A stretch of 20,702 bases of DNA, from assembly GCA_045616225.1 (NCBI GenBank), contig JAZLGI010000123.1:1-20702 (forward strand). Direction: 5' to 3'. This DNA is from JAZLGI01 sp045616225 (GTDB lineage Bacteria; Spirochaetota; Spirochaetia; Sphaerochaetales; Sphaerochaetaceae). This document shows positions 6,604-13,941 of the stretch, one piece after another. Made by a program: the position numbers and the translations under genes. Within the stretch, counting starts at the first letter, position 1, and each line of letters opens with the position of its first letter. The notes under the pieces are model-generated. The model was not told where the DNA came from. It did no database searches and worked only from the letters and a program-made list of their open reading frames with translations.

Positions 6604-8757
6604 TTACAGTGTCTGATAGAACTTAACAAGTCTGTTCCATGCATCCTGCTTGAGCTGCAACCACTGAGCTCCGCTGAATGTTGTCTTAACTGTATTTGCT
6701 GCAGAAGCAGCATCTGACATACCAGGAACTGTATAACCGTTTACAATGAGATCTACGAAGTAGTTTACACCACCCTTTTCAGTACTCCAGTTAGAAGCAG
6801 AAAGATCTGTGTAACCGTTAATCATTGTGTTCTCTGCCTGTGTTGAAGGAAGAGTTGTAGGGACAGATGTGTACCACATGTTATCACAAACAGCAAGTTC
6901 CGGATGCTTGATTGTACCAAGTCCAATAGCTGTTGAAATGTAACCTGCACCTTCTTTTCCTACTTCTGTTGTGCACTGATACTCAAATGCCTGACTCTTT
7001 GCAAATGAAAGAGTTGAGCCAAGATAGTATCTTGCGAAGTTGGTATAGTTACCCTTTCCAAGAGCCCAGAGAGCTTCCCATGTAGCATCTGCAATAACAG
7101 GCATCTCTGTACCGTTGAAGTTAAATGTTTCGTAGCTTCCGTCTGCCTTTGTCTTGATAAATGCATCAGGACCATAAGACATAAGAATCATTCCCTTTGG
7201 ACTGTATGCATAATCAATAATCTTGAGAGCTGCAAAGAGTTTATCCTGACTGTCTCCGATACCTTCCTTAGAAAGTCCCCAAGCATCTGTCTTAACAGAA
7301 CGCCAAGACTCTGTGAATCTCATATAAACGCCGTTTGCATTTGTTCCGTCATACCAACGTGCAACAGGAACCATGACTGCCATGTACTTTTCGCCCTGTC
7401 CCATAATCTTCTGGCTTGCGTCGTTATAGAGAGTCTGGGTCTGGTTGTAGTCATAATGCATGAAACCAAGGTCGTTCTGAAGCATTGTCTTTGAACTTTC
7501 TGCTGACATATCTACGAATGACTTAGAAACAAGTCCTTCAAGAACCATATCATGCATTCTTTCCATAGCTTCATAAACTTCTTTTTCCTGTCTTACATCA
7601 TGGAGCTTGCCGTCTGTTCCAAAGTACAGCCATTCCTGTCTGGCTTCTACACCTCTTACACCAAAGAGGTTTCCGGCAAATCTGTACATATCAATACGTC
7701 TCTGGTTGTTATTATCTTCTCTTGAGAAGAGACCCTGAATTGTATCTGTTCCGTTAAGTGTGTAAGCATTTGCAACAACACATCTGAGAAGGGCTACAAG
7801 TTCATCTGCATCCCATGCTGCATTCTGTCCAATGAAGAGATCTGATCTCTTTGTTCCATAGTATCCGTCATAAGCTGCATCAATGTAATCTCTGAGCATA
7901 TTTACTGCATCAACACCGCTCATTGAACCTTTAGCATTCATCTTTGCAATAATGTTGCCGGCCTTGTCATAGTTTTTGTTGATTGTTTTAACTGTTTTGC
8001 CGTCTTTCTCTACAACGTCAACTGCAATTTTTCCTGTTGTTGGCATATATGGCTCATAAACAGGGCTTGATGTCTTTCCGCTCTTTGCTGCAGTGAACTT
8101 TCCTGCACCATCAAGAAGCTTTTCAACAAAATCTGTCCTCATGAGAGGCATTCTCTCAATATCGTTAACTCCGTCAAAGTAAGGTGAGAAATAAATGGCA
8201 CCTGTAGAAGTGTTACCGGTAATTGAAAGTCTTACAATTGGGTTTGCATCAAGATAAGCCTTGAAGTTTGGCATGTAATCAAGATACTCTGCAATGTTGA
8301 TAATCTTTCCTGCTTCACCGTATTCCTGAAGCTGAGAAGCTGTACCGCTTAAAATATCAACTTCACTAAGTCTCTCCTGCCAGTACTTGAATTCATTTGT
8401 TGCACTGTTGCCCTGATACTTGTTCTCAATCTTAATTCCGAGAACTTTTTCAATCTCAACCCAAGTTGGCTTTAAATCTCCGGCATGATAAGTTACACCA
8501 TCTGGAAGGGTTACACCCTGACCTGCAGTTTCAGCATCAAAAGCCAAACCGGTTTTTGCACTGTTATAACCTGTTGCCATTCTGAGAGTTGTCCCGTTTG
8601 CATAGGTAAGTTCTTTTACAACTTCCTTTGCAACCTCTTTTACAGGTTCTGCTGCTTTAACTTCTGTGTTTACAACAGGAAGCTCTGAACTTCCACCTGC
8701 AAAACACACAGAAAGAGCTGCAAAAACCATCAAAAGAATAAGAATAGTTTTCTTCAT
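6604..8757 (-). CDS. Extracellular solute-binding protein of ABC sugar importer (717 aa, LplA-like)
   Basis: This should capture the imported oligosaccharide outside the membrane and deliver it to LplB/YtcP. Residues 1-20 form a signal peptide (MKKTILILLMVFAALSVCFA), followed by GGSSE and a low-complexity Ala/Glu/Val/Lys linker to about residue 48. Cys18 in LSVC could be a relaxed spirochaete lipidation site, though Val at -1 is poor. Cleavage after Ala20 is the alternative. The rest is a large, aromatic-rich periplasmic-binding-like protein with no transmembrane segment. At 717 residues it is well above the roughly 400-550 usual for CUT1 sugar-binding proteins. Identity rests on the signal peptide, the general fold-like composition and its position directly behind the two permease genes. 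AGGAGG precedes the ATG, 20 bases after the ytcP stop. The ligand is inferred as oligogalacturonide from the neighbours. Confidence 0.85.
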   Translation of the reverse strand: MKKTILILLMVFAALSVCFAGGSSELPVVNTEVKAAEPVKEVAKEVVKELTYANGTTLRMATGYNSAKTGLAFDAETAGQGVTLPDGVTYHAGDLKPTWVEIEKVLGIKIENKYQGNSATNEFKYWQERLSEVDILSGTASQLQEYGEAGKIINIAEYLDYMPNFKAYLDANPIVRLSITGNTSTGAIYFSPYFDGVNDIERMPLMRTDFVEKLLDGAGKFTAAKSGKTSSPVYEPYMPTTGKIAVDVVEKDGKTVKTINKNYDKAGNIIAKMNAKGSMSGVDAVNMLRDYIDAAYDGYYGTKRSDLFIGQNAAWDADELVALLRCVVANAYTLNGTDTIQGLFSREDNNNQRRIDMYRFAGNLFGVRGVEARQEWLYFGTDGKLHDVRQEKEVYEAMERMHDMVLEGLVSKSFVDMSAESSKTMLQNDLGFMHYDYNQTQTLYNDASQKIMGQGEKYMAVMVPVARWYDGTNANGVYMRFTESWRSVKTDAWGLSKEGIGDSQDKLFAALKIIDYAYSPKGMILMSYGPDAFIKTKADGSYETFNFNGTEMPVIADATWEALWALGKGNYTNFARYYLGSTLSFAKSQAFEYQCTTEVGKEGAGYISTAIGLGTIKHPELAVCDNMWYTSVPTTLPSTQAENTMINGYTDLSASNWSTEKGGVNYFVDLIVNGYTVPGMSDAASAANTVKTTFSGAQWLQLKQDAWNRLVKFYQTL

Positions 8758-8777
8758 ATTAATTCCTCCTGAAGCCG

Positions 8778-9668
8778 TTATTCTTTAACCCCACCCACGT
8801 TAACTCCTTTAGCAAAATACTTTTGGATAAATGGATAGATAACAAGGATAGGTACTATAGAGCATACTATAAGAGCATAAATTACAGAGTCGGAAGCATA
8901 GACTTCGTTCCAACCTGCCATTTGCTCTGCATCTGTAAATTCTTCAAGTTTAAGTCTTATGAAAACCTGAAGCGGATGTTCATTCTGGTTTGAAATCATT
9001 TGTCTTGCCCAGAAATAACCATTCCATCTTGAAATACCAAAGAAAAGTGCAACGGTTGCAATTGTAGATTTGGTCATTGGAATATAAACATTTGTAAGAA
9101 CCTGCATTTCAGTTGCACCGTCAACAATGGCGGCCTCCTCTATTTCAGAAGGAACACCTTCAAATGCATTTCTCAACAAAATGATATTCATTGCAGCCAT
9201 ACCCATGGCTATTACAACCAACCACTTATCATCAACTATTCCCATGCCGTTGAACACTTTCTTTGTCTGAAGATAATTCAGATATTGCGGTACAAGACCT
9301 GCACTGAACCACATTGTAAAAACAAGGAAAAAATTAAAAAACTTTCTGAACAGAAGTCTCTTTTTTGAAAGTGCATAGGCTCCTAAAATTGCTACTCCCA
9401 ATGCCCAAATTGTTCCGTACAACGTTATGAACAAGGTATTGGAATATGAATTCCAGAACATGTTGTCATTAAACATCCTAGCAAATGCCTTAAACTGAAT
9501 ATCTTTTGGAAACAATACAATTTCACTGTATTCAACAGCACTTCTGCCGCTTATTGAAGCAGAAATTGCATAAACAAACGGATACAGACAGGCAAGAGCA
9601 AATATGGTAAGAAGCGTATAGCTAATAACCTTGAAAATAAGTTCTGATACTTCCAATCTTCTTTTCAT
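8778..9668 (-). CDS. ytcP: Carbohydrate ABC transporter permease, YtcP/LplC type
   Basis: A 296-residue inner-membrane permease of the MalG side of CUT1 importers. Six hydrophobic segments are apparent: about 13-36, 74-99, 108-128, 148-166, 200-220 and 262-281. The cytoplasmic ATPase-docking EAA loop reads EEAAIVDGA around 177-185, with the invariant Gly at 184. The C-terminus, QKYFAKGVNVGGVKE, is the ending typical of YtcP/LplC proteins as I know them, and the length is normal. AAGGAG lies 7 bases before the ATG. It starts 11 bases after the lplB stop and precedes the binding-protein gene by 20 bases, so all three should be co-translated from one mRNA. Confidence 0.93.
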   Translation of the reverse strand: MKRRLEVSELIFKVISYTLLTIFALACLYPFVYAISASISGRSAVEYSEIVLFPKDIQFKAFARMFNDNMFWNSYSNTLFITLYGTIWALGVAILGAYALSKKRLLFRKFFNFFLVFTMWFSAGLVPQYLNYLQTKKVFNGMGIVDDKWLVVIAMGMAAMNIILLRNAFEGVPSEIEEAAIVDGATEMQVLTNVYIPMTKSTIATVALFFGISRWNGYFWARQMISNQNEHPLQVFIRLKLEEFTDAEQMAGWNEVYASDSVIYALIVCSIVPILVIYPFIQKYFAKGVNVGGVKE

Positions 9669-9679
9669 CTTTTTGCTCC

Positions 9680-10732
9680 TTAATAAAGTGAAACATTGGA
9701 AGCTTTTCTTGCTATTGTATTTGACCCTATAACAAGAAGCATTCCAACAATGTTATTCATCATTTCAGCTGCAGAAGCCAATCCTGTAAGATTTGACTGA
9801 ATTCCATATCTTTGAGAGAAAGTAGAAACAACATCTGCAGTAACATAAGTGTTTGGATTATATAAAAGAAGGACTTTCTCATAACCAACATTAAGAAGAG
9901 AGCCTATTCTGGTAATAAGCATGATAACAATGGTAGAAAGGATACTAGGAAGAACAACATATCTCATCTGAGCCATCTTGTTTGCTCCGTCTATCTGTGC
10001 AGCTTCATAACTTGTAGGACTTATTGCAATGATTGCTGCAAAGAAAACAATACTGTCATATCCTGCACCTTCCCAAATACCTGAAATCTGGTATATTGCC
10101 CTGAAGTAATTTGGATTATTCAACAAACCTGAATTAGCTACTTCATGAGAAATCACACCTATTCCTTCCAAAGCTCTGGATAATACTCCGTAACTTGTAG
10201 TAAGAGCACCTTGCTTTACAAGCATGGTTACAAGAGATGTCATGACAACAGTGGACATAAATTTTGGAAGATAGGTAAGAACCTGATATACACTTCTGGC
10301 TGCATTGGATTTGATTTCATTAAAGAACAATGCAATTATGATTGGCATAGGGAAACCAAAACACAAACCGTAGAAACTGAGAAGGAATGTGTTTCTCATT
10401 GCACGCCAGAATTCAGTTGAAAGCGCTCCATCTCCCAAAAGTAATGTTTTAAAGTAAGAAAAACCAGCAAAAAGCTGTTGAGAAACAGGGAGAACTTCAT
10501 CCTTAACCTTAAAACTGGCAAGCAATTCATACATTGGAAAATAACGCCAAAATAAGAATACCAGCAACATAGGAACAAGCATCAGATAAAGTCTCCAATC
10601 CTTGAGAATTGTTCTTCCTACATTAAGCCAATAGTGCTTTTCTACATCATCTCTGACTTTTTGCTCGGGATCTTCCCTATAAGTTTTTGTCTGTTCATCA
10701 TATATCAGATAATCAGATGCTTTGCTTTTCAT
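9680..10732 (-). CDS. lplB: Carbohydrate ABC transporter permease, LplB type
   Basis: A 350-residue permease of the MalF side of CUT1 importers and partner of YtcP. A hydrophilic N-terminal extension of about 45 residues precedes the first hydrophobic segment (about 47-63). Others lie at about 114-137, 155-172, 228-239, 262-282 and 326-338. The EAA docking loop reads SYEAAQIDGA around 241-250, with the invariant Gly at 249. The start is the ATG at 10732, which overlaps the previous stop by one base (TGATG). GGGGGAG lies 6 bases upstream and favours this ATG over the GTG at 10735. With YtcP and two ATPases it gives a complete importer core; the LplB/YtcP subgroup is often linked to complex or uronic-acid oligosaccharides. 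Confidence 0.92.
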   Translation of the reverse strand: MKSKASDYLIYDEQTKTYREDPEQKVRDDVEKHYWLNVGRTILKDWRLYLMLVPMLLVFLFWRYFPMYELLASFKVKDEVLPVSQQLFAGFSYFKTLLLGDGALSTEFWRAMRNTFLLSFYGLCFGFPMPIIIALFFNEIKSNAARSVYQVLTYLPKFMSTVVMTSLVTMLVKQGALTTSYGVLSRALEGIGVISHEVANSGLLNNPNYFRAIYQISGIWEGAGYDSIVFFAAIIAISPTSYEAAQIDGANKMAQMRYVVLPSILSTIVIMLITRIGSLLNVGYEKVLLLYNPNTYVTADVVSTFSQRYGIQSNLTGLASAAEMMNNIVGMLLVIGSNTIARKASNVSLY

Positions 10733-11319
10733 CACTTGCTCCCCCGCTCTTCCTGAGATTCCTTCTGGATTCTGAGAAGATATAATTTCTGATCTTCAAA
10801 CACTCCATCAAGTTTTCTTGTAATAATGACAATAATCATTGCAAAAACACCGGACAAAACATCCGTTGTTATGAAATATAAACTTTTACCAATACCAAAT
10901 CCCATAAAAATTGAGATTGCAGATCTTCCAATCTGCATACAAAGTGAAACAAATGCTGCAAACAATACAGCCAGCACATTGTTTTCACAAATTTTATTCT
11001 TTCCCACAGCCTTCATAAGAAAAACAGCAAATATACAAAAAAGATTTCCTCCCAGGTAACACATAAATTGTAACACAGTACCTTCTGCCAGGTAAGAATA
11101 AACCAAACCGCCTAATAGAGCATGAATAAGAGCAAAATAATCCCACCTTATCATTAATACTGTCACAAGGGCCGGAACCAATGAAACCGTATATAATTGA
11201 TCCGGATACCATTTCGTTGCAGCTTTGAAAACAATTATTTCAAAAACAATCAACAAAACAGCAAAAATGGATAAGTCTAAGTTCCGATACTGTTCAAAAC
11301 TCATTCTTTTTTGCAACAT
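10732..11319 (-). CDS. Unnamed polytopic membrane protein (195 aa), possibly ECF S-component-like
   Basis: A membrane protein with about six hydrophobic segments: roughly 13-33, 43-57, 61-78, 85-103, 115-137 and 146-167. A basic N-terminus precedes them and a charged cytoplasmic tail follows (RKLDGVFEDQKLYLLR at 168-183). Size and six-segment layout recall the substrate-capture (S) subunits of energy-coupling-factor transporters, but no specific S-component motif can be assigned. I choose the ATG at 11319 because AAAGGAG (11324-11330) is just upstream. An in-frame ATG at 11391 overlaps the regulator stop by 4 bases and would add 24 hydrophilic residues without a clear ribosome site; translational coupling could still favour it. 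It sits between the regulator and lplB. Role unknown: accessory subunit, separate uptake component or sensor. Confidence 0.75.
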   Translation of the reverse strand: MLQKRMSFEQYRNLDLSIFAVLLIVFEIIVFKAATKWYPDQLYTVSLVPALVTVLMIRWDYFALIHALLGGLVYSYLAEGTVLQFMCYLGGNLFCIFAVFLMKAVGKNKICENNVLAVLFAAFVSLCMQIGRSAISIFMGFGIGKSLYFITTDVLSGVFAMIIVIITRKLDGVFEDQKLYLLRIQKESQEERGSK

Positions 11320-11323
11320 CCAT

Positions 11324-11330
11324 CTCCTTT
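11324..11330 (-). promoter_or_regulatory. Ribosome binding site favouring the shorter start of the 195-aa membrane protein
   Basis: AAAGGAG on the minus strand lies 4 bases before the ATG at 11319, a somewhat short spacing. The competing ATG at 11391 has no comparable site, only overlap with the regulator stop. Confidence 0.55.
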
Positions 11331-11387
11331 CTTCTAACTCCATCATCTGTTTAACAACATGTAAGTCATTAATCAGAAAACAATTAT

Positions 11388-12149
11388 TCATATTCCAAGT
11401 TGTATTGCAATCTTTCTCGCAGTGTCTTTGAGAATAGAAGCAAAATCCTCATATTTATCCTGTGTTATGTGAAAAACAGAACCGGAAATACTTATAGCTG
11501 CAATAGGATAGTTTTCCCTTGAAAGTATAGGAACCGCCACACAACGTACTCCAATTTCATTTTCTTCATTATCAAGAGCCCACCCTCTTTCCTTCACTAT
11601 CTCCAATTCTCTGTACATTTCATCTAAAGACACAATTGTGTTTTTGGTTTTAGGCAAATCTGAAGTTTTGTTCCAAAGTCTCTCAACTTCTTTTGAGTCA
11701 AGAAAAGCAAGAATAGCTTTACCTACTCCTGTTACAAACATAGAAGTTCTGAAACCTACTCTGGAACCCATTTTGATAGATTCAATTGAAGACTCTTCTT
11801 TGTAAAGGTAGACAACATCTGCTTCTTCCTGTACAACAAGGTGAAAAGTTTCCCCTATTTTGTAGGATAATTCTTCAAAGAAAGGTCTTGTTACAGTAAG
11901 AACATTAGAAGTAACTTTGCTCCCAAGCTCAAACATTTTAAGTGTTAACCTATAGTTTCCGGATGAAGGGTCTTTGGATATCCAGCCATGAGCCATTATT
12001 GAACAAAGCATACGATAGGTCGTGGATTTGTTTAATCCCACTTCATTTGCCAATTCCACAAGACCAAGACCTTTTCCATGTTTTGCCAGTGTTTCAACTA
12101 TTGCAAGAGCTCTATCAACTGAACGAACCGAAGAATTGTTTTTGTCCAT
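11388..12149 (-). CDS. IclR-family transcription regulator, KdgR-like
   Basis: A 253-residue regulator of normal IclR length. The N-terminal winged helix-turn-helix is at about 6-65: VRSVDRALAIVETLA, then LVELANEVGLNKSTTYRML as the recognition helix region. The C-terminal effector domain carries GFRTSMFVTGVGKAILAF and the family motif RGWALDNEENEIGVRCVAVPI in two adjoining parts. IclR proteins of the KdgR branch repress pectin and KDG genes and release DNA when they bind KDG or a related intermediate. Location inside the KDG operon makes the same role likely here. The start is the ATG at 12149, 1 base after the aldolase stop, with no clear ribosome site, so translation is probably coupled. 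Longer in-frame readings to 12290 would overlap the aldolase by 140 bases and are rejected. The symmetric array at 13834-13870 is its candidate operator. Confidence 0.88.
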   Translation of the reverse strand: MDKNNSSVRSVDRALAIVETLAKHGKGLGLVELANEVGLNKSTTYRMLCSIMAHGWISKDPSSGNYRLTLKMFELGSKVTSNVLTVTRPFFEELSYKIGETFHLVVQEEADVVYLYKEESSIESIKMGSRVGFRTSMFVTGVGKAILAFLDSKEVERLWNKTSDLPKTKNTIVSLDEMYRELEIVKERGWALDNEENEIGVRCVAVPILSRENYPIAAISISGSVFHITQDKYEDFASILKDTARKIAIQLGI

Positions 12150-12150
12150 A

Positions 12151-12783
12151 TCAAACATCCATAGCTTTAACAGCTTCACTGCAAGCTTTTGAAACAGCTT
12201 CCCAATTCTCTTCATCAATAAGTGATGATTTGACCATCCAGGATCCACCAACAGCAATAATATGTGAACATGCTGCATAATCAGAAACATTAGCCAGAGA
12301 AATGCCTCCTGTAGCCATGAATCTTACTTTTGGGAATGGTCCGCAAAGGCTGTTAATCATCTTTATTCCACCGGCAGCTTCTGCAGGGAAGAATTTAAGG
12401 ATTTCCAATCCCATCTTCACAGCACACTGAACCTCTGATGCAGTGCTTACTCCAGGAATAACAGCAACATTTTTATTCTGACACCACTGTACAATCTCCG
12501 GATCAAATCCAGGAGAGACTATAAAGGCAGCACCTGCAGATAAAGCCTTTTGAGCCTGTTCTATATTTATTACTGTACCGGCTCCAATAAGCATCTGAGG
12601 AAAAGCTTCATGTATGAGTTTTATTGATTCTGCTGCGGCAGAAGTTCTGAATGTTACTTCAATACAGTTTATACCGCCGTCAAGAATTGCTTTTGCAAGT
12701 GAAATTGCTTTGGAAGAATCGTTAATGACAACTACAGGAACAATTTTCAGTTTTTCCATCTGTTTAAAAACATTTTCAGACAT
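12151..12783 (-). CDS. kdgA: 2-dehydro-3-deoxyphosphogluconate (KDPG) aldolase
   Basis: A 210-residue class I aldolase that cleaves KDPG into pyruvate and glyceraldehyde-3-phosphate, the last step of the pathway. Catalytic residues are visible: Glu42 in IEVTFRT, Thr70 in GAGTV and the Schiff-base Lys130 in LKFFPAEA, matching Glu45, Thr73 and Lys133 of E. coli Eda. The phosphate-binding segment ATGGISLANV follows near residues 156-165. GGAGG lies 8 bases before the ATG; the gene starts 12 bases after the kdgK stop. The IclR regulator starts 1 base after its stop. Some family members also cleave 4-hydroxy-2-oxoglutarate, but the kinase next door makes KDPG the expected substrate. Confidence 0.95.
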   Translation of the reverse strand: MSENVFKQMEKLKIVPVVVINDSSKAISLAKAILDGGINCIEVTFRTSAAAESIKLIHEAFPQMLIGAGTVINIEQAQKALSAGAAFIVSPGFDPEIVQWCQNKNVAVIPGVSTASEVQCAVKMGLEILKFFPAEAAGGIKMINSLCGPFPKVRFMATGGISLANVSDYAACSHIIAVGGSWMVKSSLIDEENWEAVSKACSEAVKAMDV

Positions 12784-12795
12784 AACATGCTCCTC

Positions 12796-13815
12796 CTATC
12801 TCTGAACTCTTCCTGAAGCATTGCCTGATGCAAGAGATTTTACTTCCTGGACACTTACAAGATTAAAATCATGTTCTATACTGTGTTTCAAAGCAGAAGC
12901 CGCTACGGCAAAATTAATTGCGTCCTGATCATCATATCCGTTCAAAAGACTGTAAATTAAACCGGCCCCAAAAGAATCTCCGCCACCCACTCTGTCAACA
13001 ATACGTAAGCTGAATGAAGGTGCAAAGCTTGTTTTTCCATTAGAATAAAGCATACCTGACCAAAGGTTATCACTTGCAGACAGTGAAGTTCTGAGTGTTA
13101 TTGCAACTTTCTTTAATCCAAATCTGTCTGCCAGCTGTTTAGCTACTGATATGTATGCTTTTTCATCAAGCTTTCCGCTGTTTATGTCTGTATTTTCTGC
13201 TTCAATTCCAAAGACATCTTTTGCATCTTCTTCATTTGCAATACAAACATCTACATAAGGAAGCAACCGGCCCATAACCTGACCGGCTTTTTCACTTGTC
13301 CAAAGTTTTTTTCTGAAATTAAGATCACAGGAAACAGTAAGTCCTTTTTCCTTTGCAACTTTACAAGCCTCAAGACAAATCTCAGGAAGGTTTCCCCCAA
13401 GTGCAGGGGTAATACCGGTCCAGTGAAACCAAGAAGCTCCTTCAAAAATTCTATCCCAGTCAAAATCTTCCGGCTTTGCAAGTGCTATTGAAGAATTAGC
13501 CCTGTCGTAAATGACTTTGCTGGCTCTTTGTGAAGCACCTTTTTCTACAAAGTATACTCCCAGTCTTTCTCCGCCTCTGCAGATAAAAGAAGTATCTACT
13601 CCAAATTTACGCAGTTCATTTACTGCACACTGTCCTATCTCATGTGACGGCACTTTTGTTACATAAGCTGCATTTACGCCAAACTGAGCAAGAGAAACAG
13701 CAACATTTGCCTCTCCTCCGGAATAAGAAGCTTCAAACTTGTCTGCTTGTACAAAGCGTCTGTATCCTTCCGGATTAAGACGCATCATTATTTCTCCAAA
13801 TGTTATAACCTTCAT
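12796..13815 (-). CDS. kdgK: 2-dehydro-3-deoxygluconate (KDG) kinase, PfkB family
   Basis: A 339-residue ribokinase-like sugar kinase that phosphorylates KDG to KDPG with ATP. The N-terminal PfkB region has SGGEANVAVSLAQFG at 32-46. The C-terminal signature reads DRVGGGDSFGAG at 274-285, with Asp280 as the catalytic base. The anion-hole stretch is VGGGD in place of the commoner TGAGD, a variant I associate with bacterial KDG kinases. KDG is the meeting point of the saturated (UxaC/UxaE) and unsaturated (KduI/KduD) arms, so this kinase serves both. It is the first gene of the long unit and sits directly behind the predicted promoter and operator. The ribosome site is modest (GGCAGG about 7 bases before the ATG). 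KdgA follows after 12 bases. Confidence 0.93.
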   Translation of the reverse strand: MKVITFGEIMMRLNPEGYRRFVQADKFEASYSGGEANVAVSLAQFGVNAAYVTKVPSHEIGQCAVNELRKFGVDTSFICRGGERLGVYFVEKGASQRASKVIYDRANSSIALAKPEDFDWDRIFEGASWFHWTGITPALGGNLPEICLEACKVAKEKGLTVSCDLNFRKKLWTSEKAGQVMGRLLPYVDVCIANEEDAKDVFGIEAENTDINSGKLDEKAYISVAKQLADRFGLKKVAITLRTSLSASDNLWSGMLYSNGKTSFAPSFSLRIVDRVGGGDSFGAGLIYSLLNGYDDQDAINFAVAASALKHSIEHDFNLVSVQEVKSLASGNASGRVQR

Positions 13816-13833
13816 TTGTAACCTGCCAGTCTC

Positions 13834-13870
13834 GTTTCACTAGATGAAACTGTGTTTTATTAAGTGAAAC
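13834..13870 (-). promoter_or_regulatory. Symmetric four-half-site operator, candidate IclR/KdgR-like binding array
   Basis: Read on the plus strand the array is GTTTCA-N5-TGAAAC-N3-GTTTTA-N5-TGAAAC. The outer arms (13834-13839 and 13865-13870) and the left inner arm (13845-13850) are exact; the right inner arm (13854-13859) has one mismatch. The whole is a dyad centred at 13852. The two TGAAAC copies are exactly 20 bp apart, about two helical turns. The inner pair, TGAAAC-N3-GTTTTA, resembles KdgR boxes of gammaproteobacteria, which are built from TGAAAC/GTTTCA arms. It lies about 6 to 42 bases downstream of the predicted transcription start and 18 bases before the kdgK ATG, a position suited to repression. 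Confidence 0.7.
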
Positions 13871-13881
13871 TATTTTTATTA

Positions 13882-13910
13882 AGGCTAACATGTGCAAATG
13901 CAGCTGTCAA
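13882..13910 (-). promoter_or_regulatory. Predicted sigma-70 promoter of the kdgK operon
   Basis: On the minus strand a perfect -35 TTGACA (13905-13910) is followed after 17 bases by TAGCCT (13882-13887). TAGCCT matches the -10 consensus at only 3 of 6 positions, but it is preceded by TGT, as in an extended -10. Transcription would start near 13875, just before the operator array. The 126-base gap 13816-13941 between uxaE and kdgK holds this promoter and the operator; I see no clear terminator for uxaE in it, so read-through is possible. Confidence 0.55.
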
Positions 13911-13941
13911 CAAAACTTTTGCTTACCGGACAAAATACCTT

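Noticed and set aside
11942..12280. Plus-strand open frame of 112 codons across the regulator/aldolase junction
   Set aside because: Antisense to two well-supported genes, with no family resemblance and no ribosome site.
12150..12290. Long N-terminal extension of the IclR regulator (47 extra codons)
   Set aside because: It would overlap the KDPG aldolase by 140 bases and add residues before the normal IclR start; the ATG at 12149 gives the usual family length.
13911..13941. Possible terminator after uxaE
   Set aside because: The short AAAAGTTTT repeat is A+T-only and there is no stable stem, so read-through into the kdgK unit remains possible.
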